In this document: positions 15,214 to 15,215 of the stretch, piece by piece
Numbering within the stretch: the first letter of the stretch is position 1
Layout of the letters: each line of letters starts with the position of its first letter
NCBI GenBank assembly: GCA_964503455.1
Contig: CAZCZR010000042.1
Location: 1-15,215, forward strand
From: CAZCZR01 sp964503455
Lineage (GTDB): Bacteria > Bacillota > Clostridia > UBA1381
Direction of reading: 5' to 3'
DNA length: 15,215 bases
Translations under genes and position numbers: made by a program
The notes under the pieces: generated by a model
The model's database searches: none
What the model saw: only the letters and a program-made list of their open reading frames with translations
What the model was told of the DNA's origin: nothing

Positions 15214-15215
15214 AT

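Overview
The window looks like chromosomal DNA from an anaerobic, gut-type member of the Clostridia (Oscillospiraceae/Ruminococcaceae-like). This is inferred from strong AGGAGG-type ribosome binding sites, consensus sigma-A promoters in AT-rich spacers around genes of moderate GC, a HisZ-dependent short HisG, a GTP-type PEP carboxykinase, a DUF6062 protein and a secreted serpin. No rRNA, tRNA, CRISPR array, transposase or phage gene is visible. The species cannot be named from this sequence.

Layout. Positions 1-350 hold the last codons of an unidentified + strand gene, its terminator, a 90-nt segment that folds as a three-way junction, and one copy of a roughly 140-bp interspersed repeat. Positions 351-6933 carry three minus-strand genes: a PAS/GGDEF/GAF/GGDEF/EAL protein whose two GGDEF domains are degenerate and whose EAL domain looks intact; an exported serpin with N-terminal S-layer-homology-like modules; and GTP-dependent PEP carboxykinase. 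Positions 6934-7290 are a divergent promoter region with structured leaders on both sides. From 7291 to the end every gene is on the + strand: DUF6062, a partial histidine operon (hisZ-hisG-hisA-small ORF-hisIE), a short Ppx/GppA phosphatase, the second copy of the repeat, an M19 dipeptidase and an aspartate-type aminotransferase followed by a terminator.

How the genes relate. hisZGA and hisIE supply the first steps of histidine synthesis (PRPP + ATP to PR-ATP, then HisIE, then HisA), but hisH, hisF, hisB, hisC and hisD are absent from the window and must lie elsewhere if the pathway is complete. PEP carboxykinase and the aminotransferase could together link PEP, oxaloacetate and aspartate, although they are not co-transcribed. 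The EAL protein is probably a c-di-GMP phosphodiesterase tuned by its sensory and degenerate domains. The serpin is probably a surface-held inhibitor of serine proteases.

Most of the window is ordinary housekeeping. The parts worth a second look are the repeat family that sits just after stop codons in the same orientation, the folded segment at 119-208, the SLH-serpin fusion, the internally duplicated CxxC/CxxH modules in the DUF6062 protein, and the two degenerate GGDEF domains. I found no convincing new defence or mobile system.
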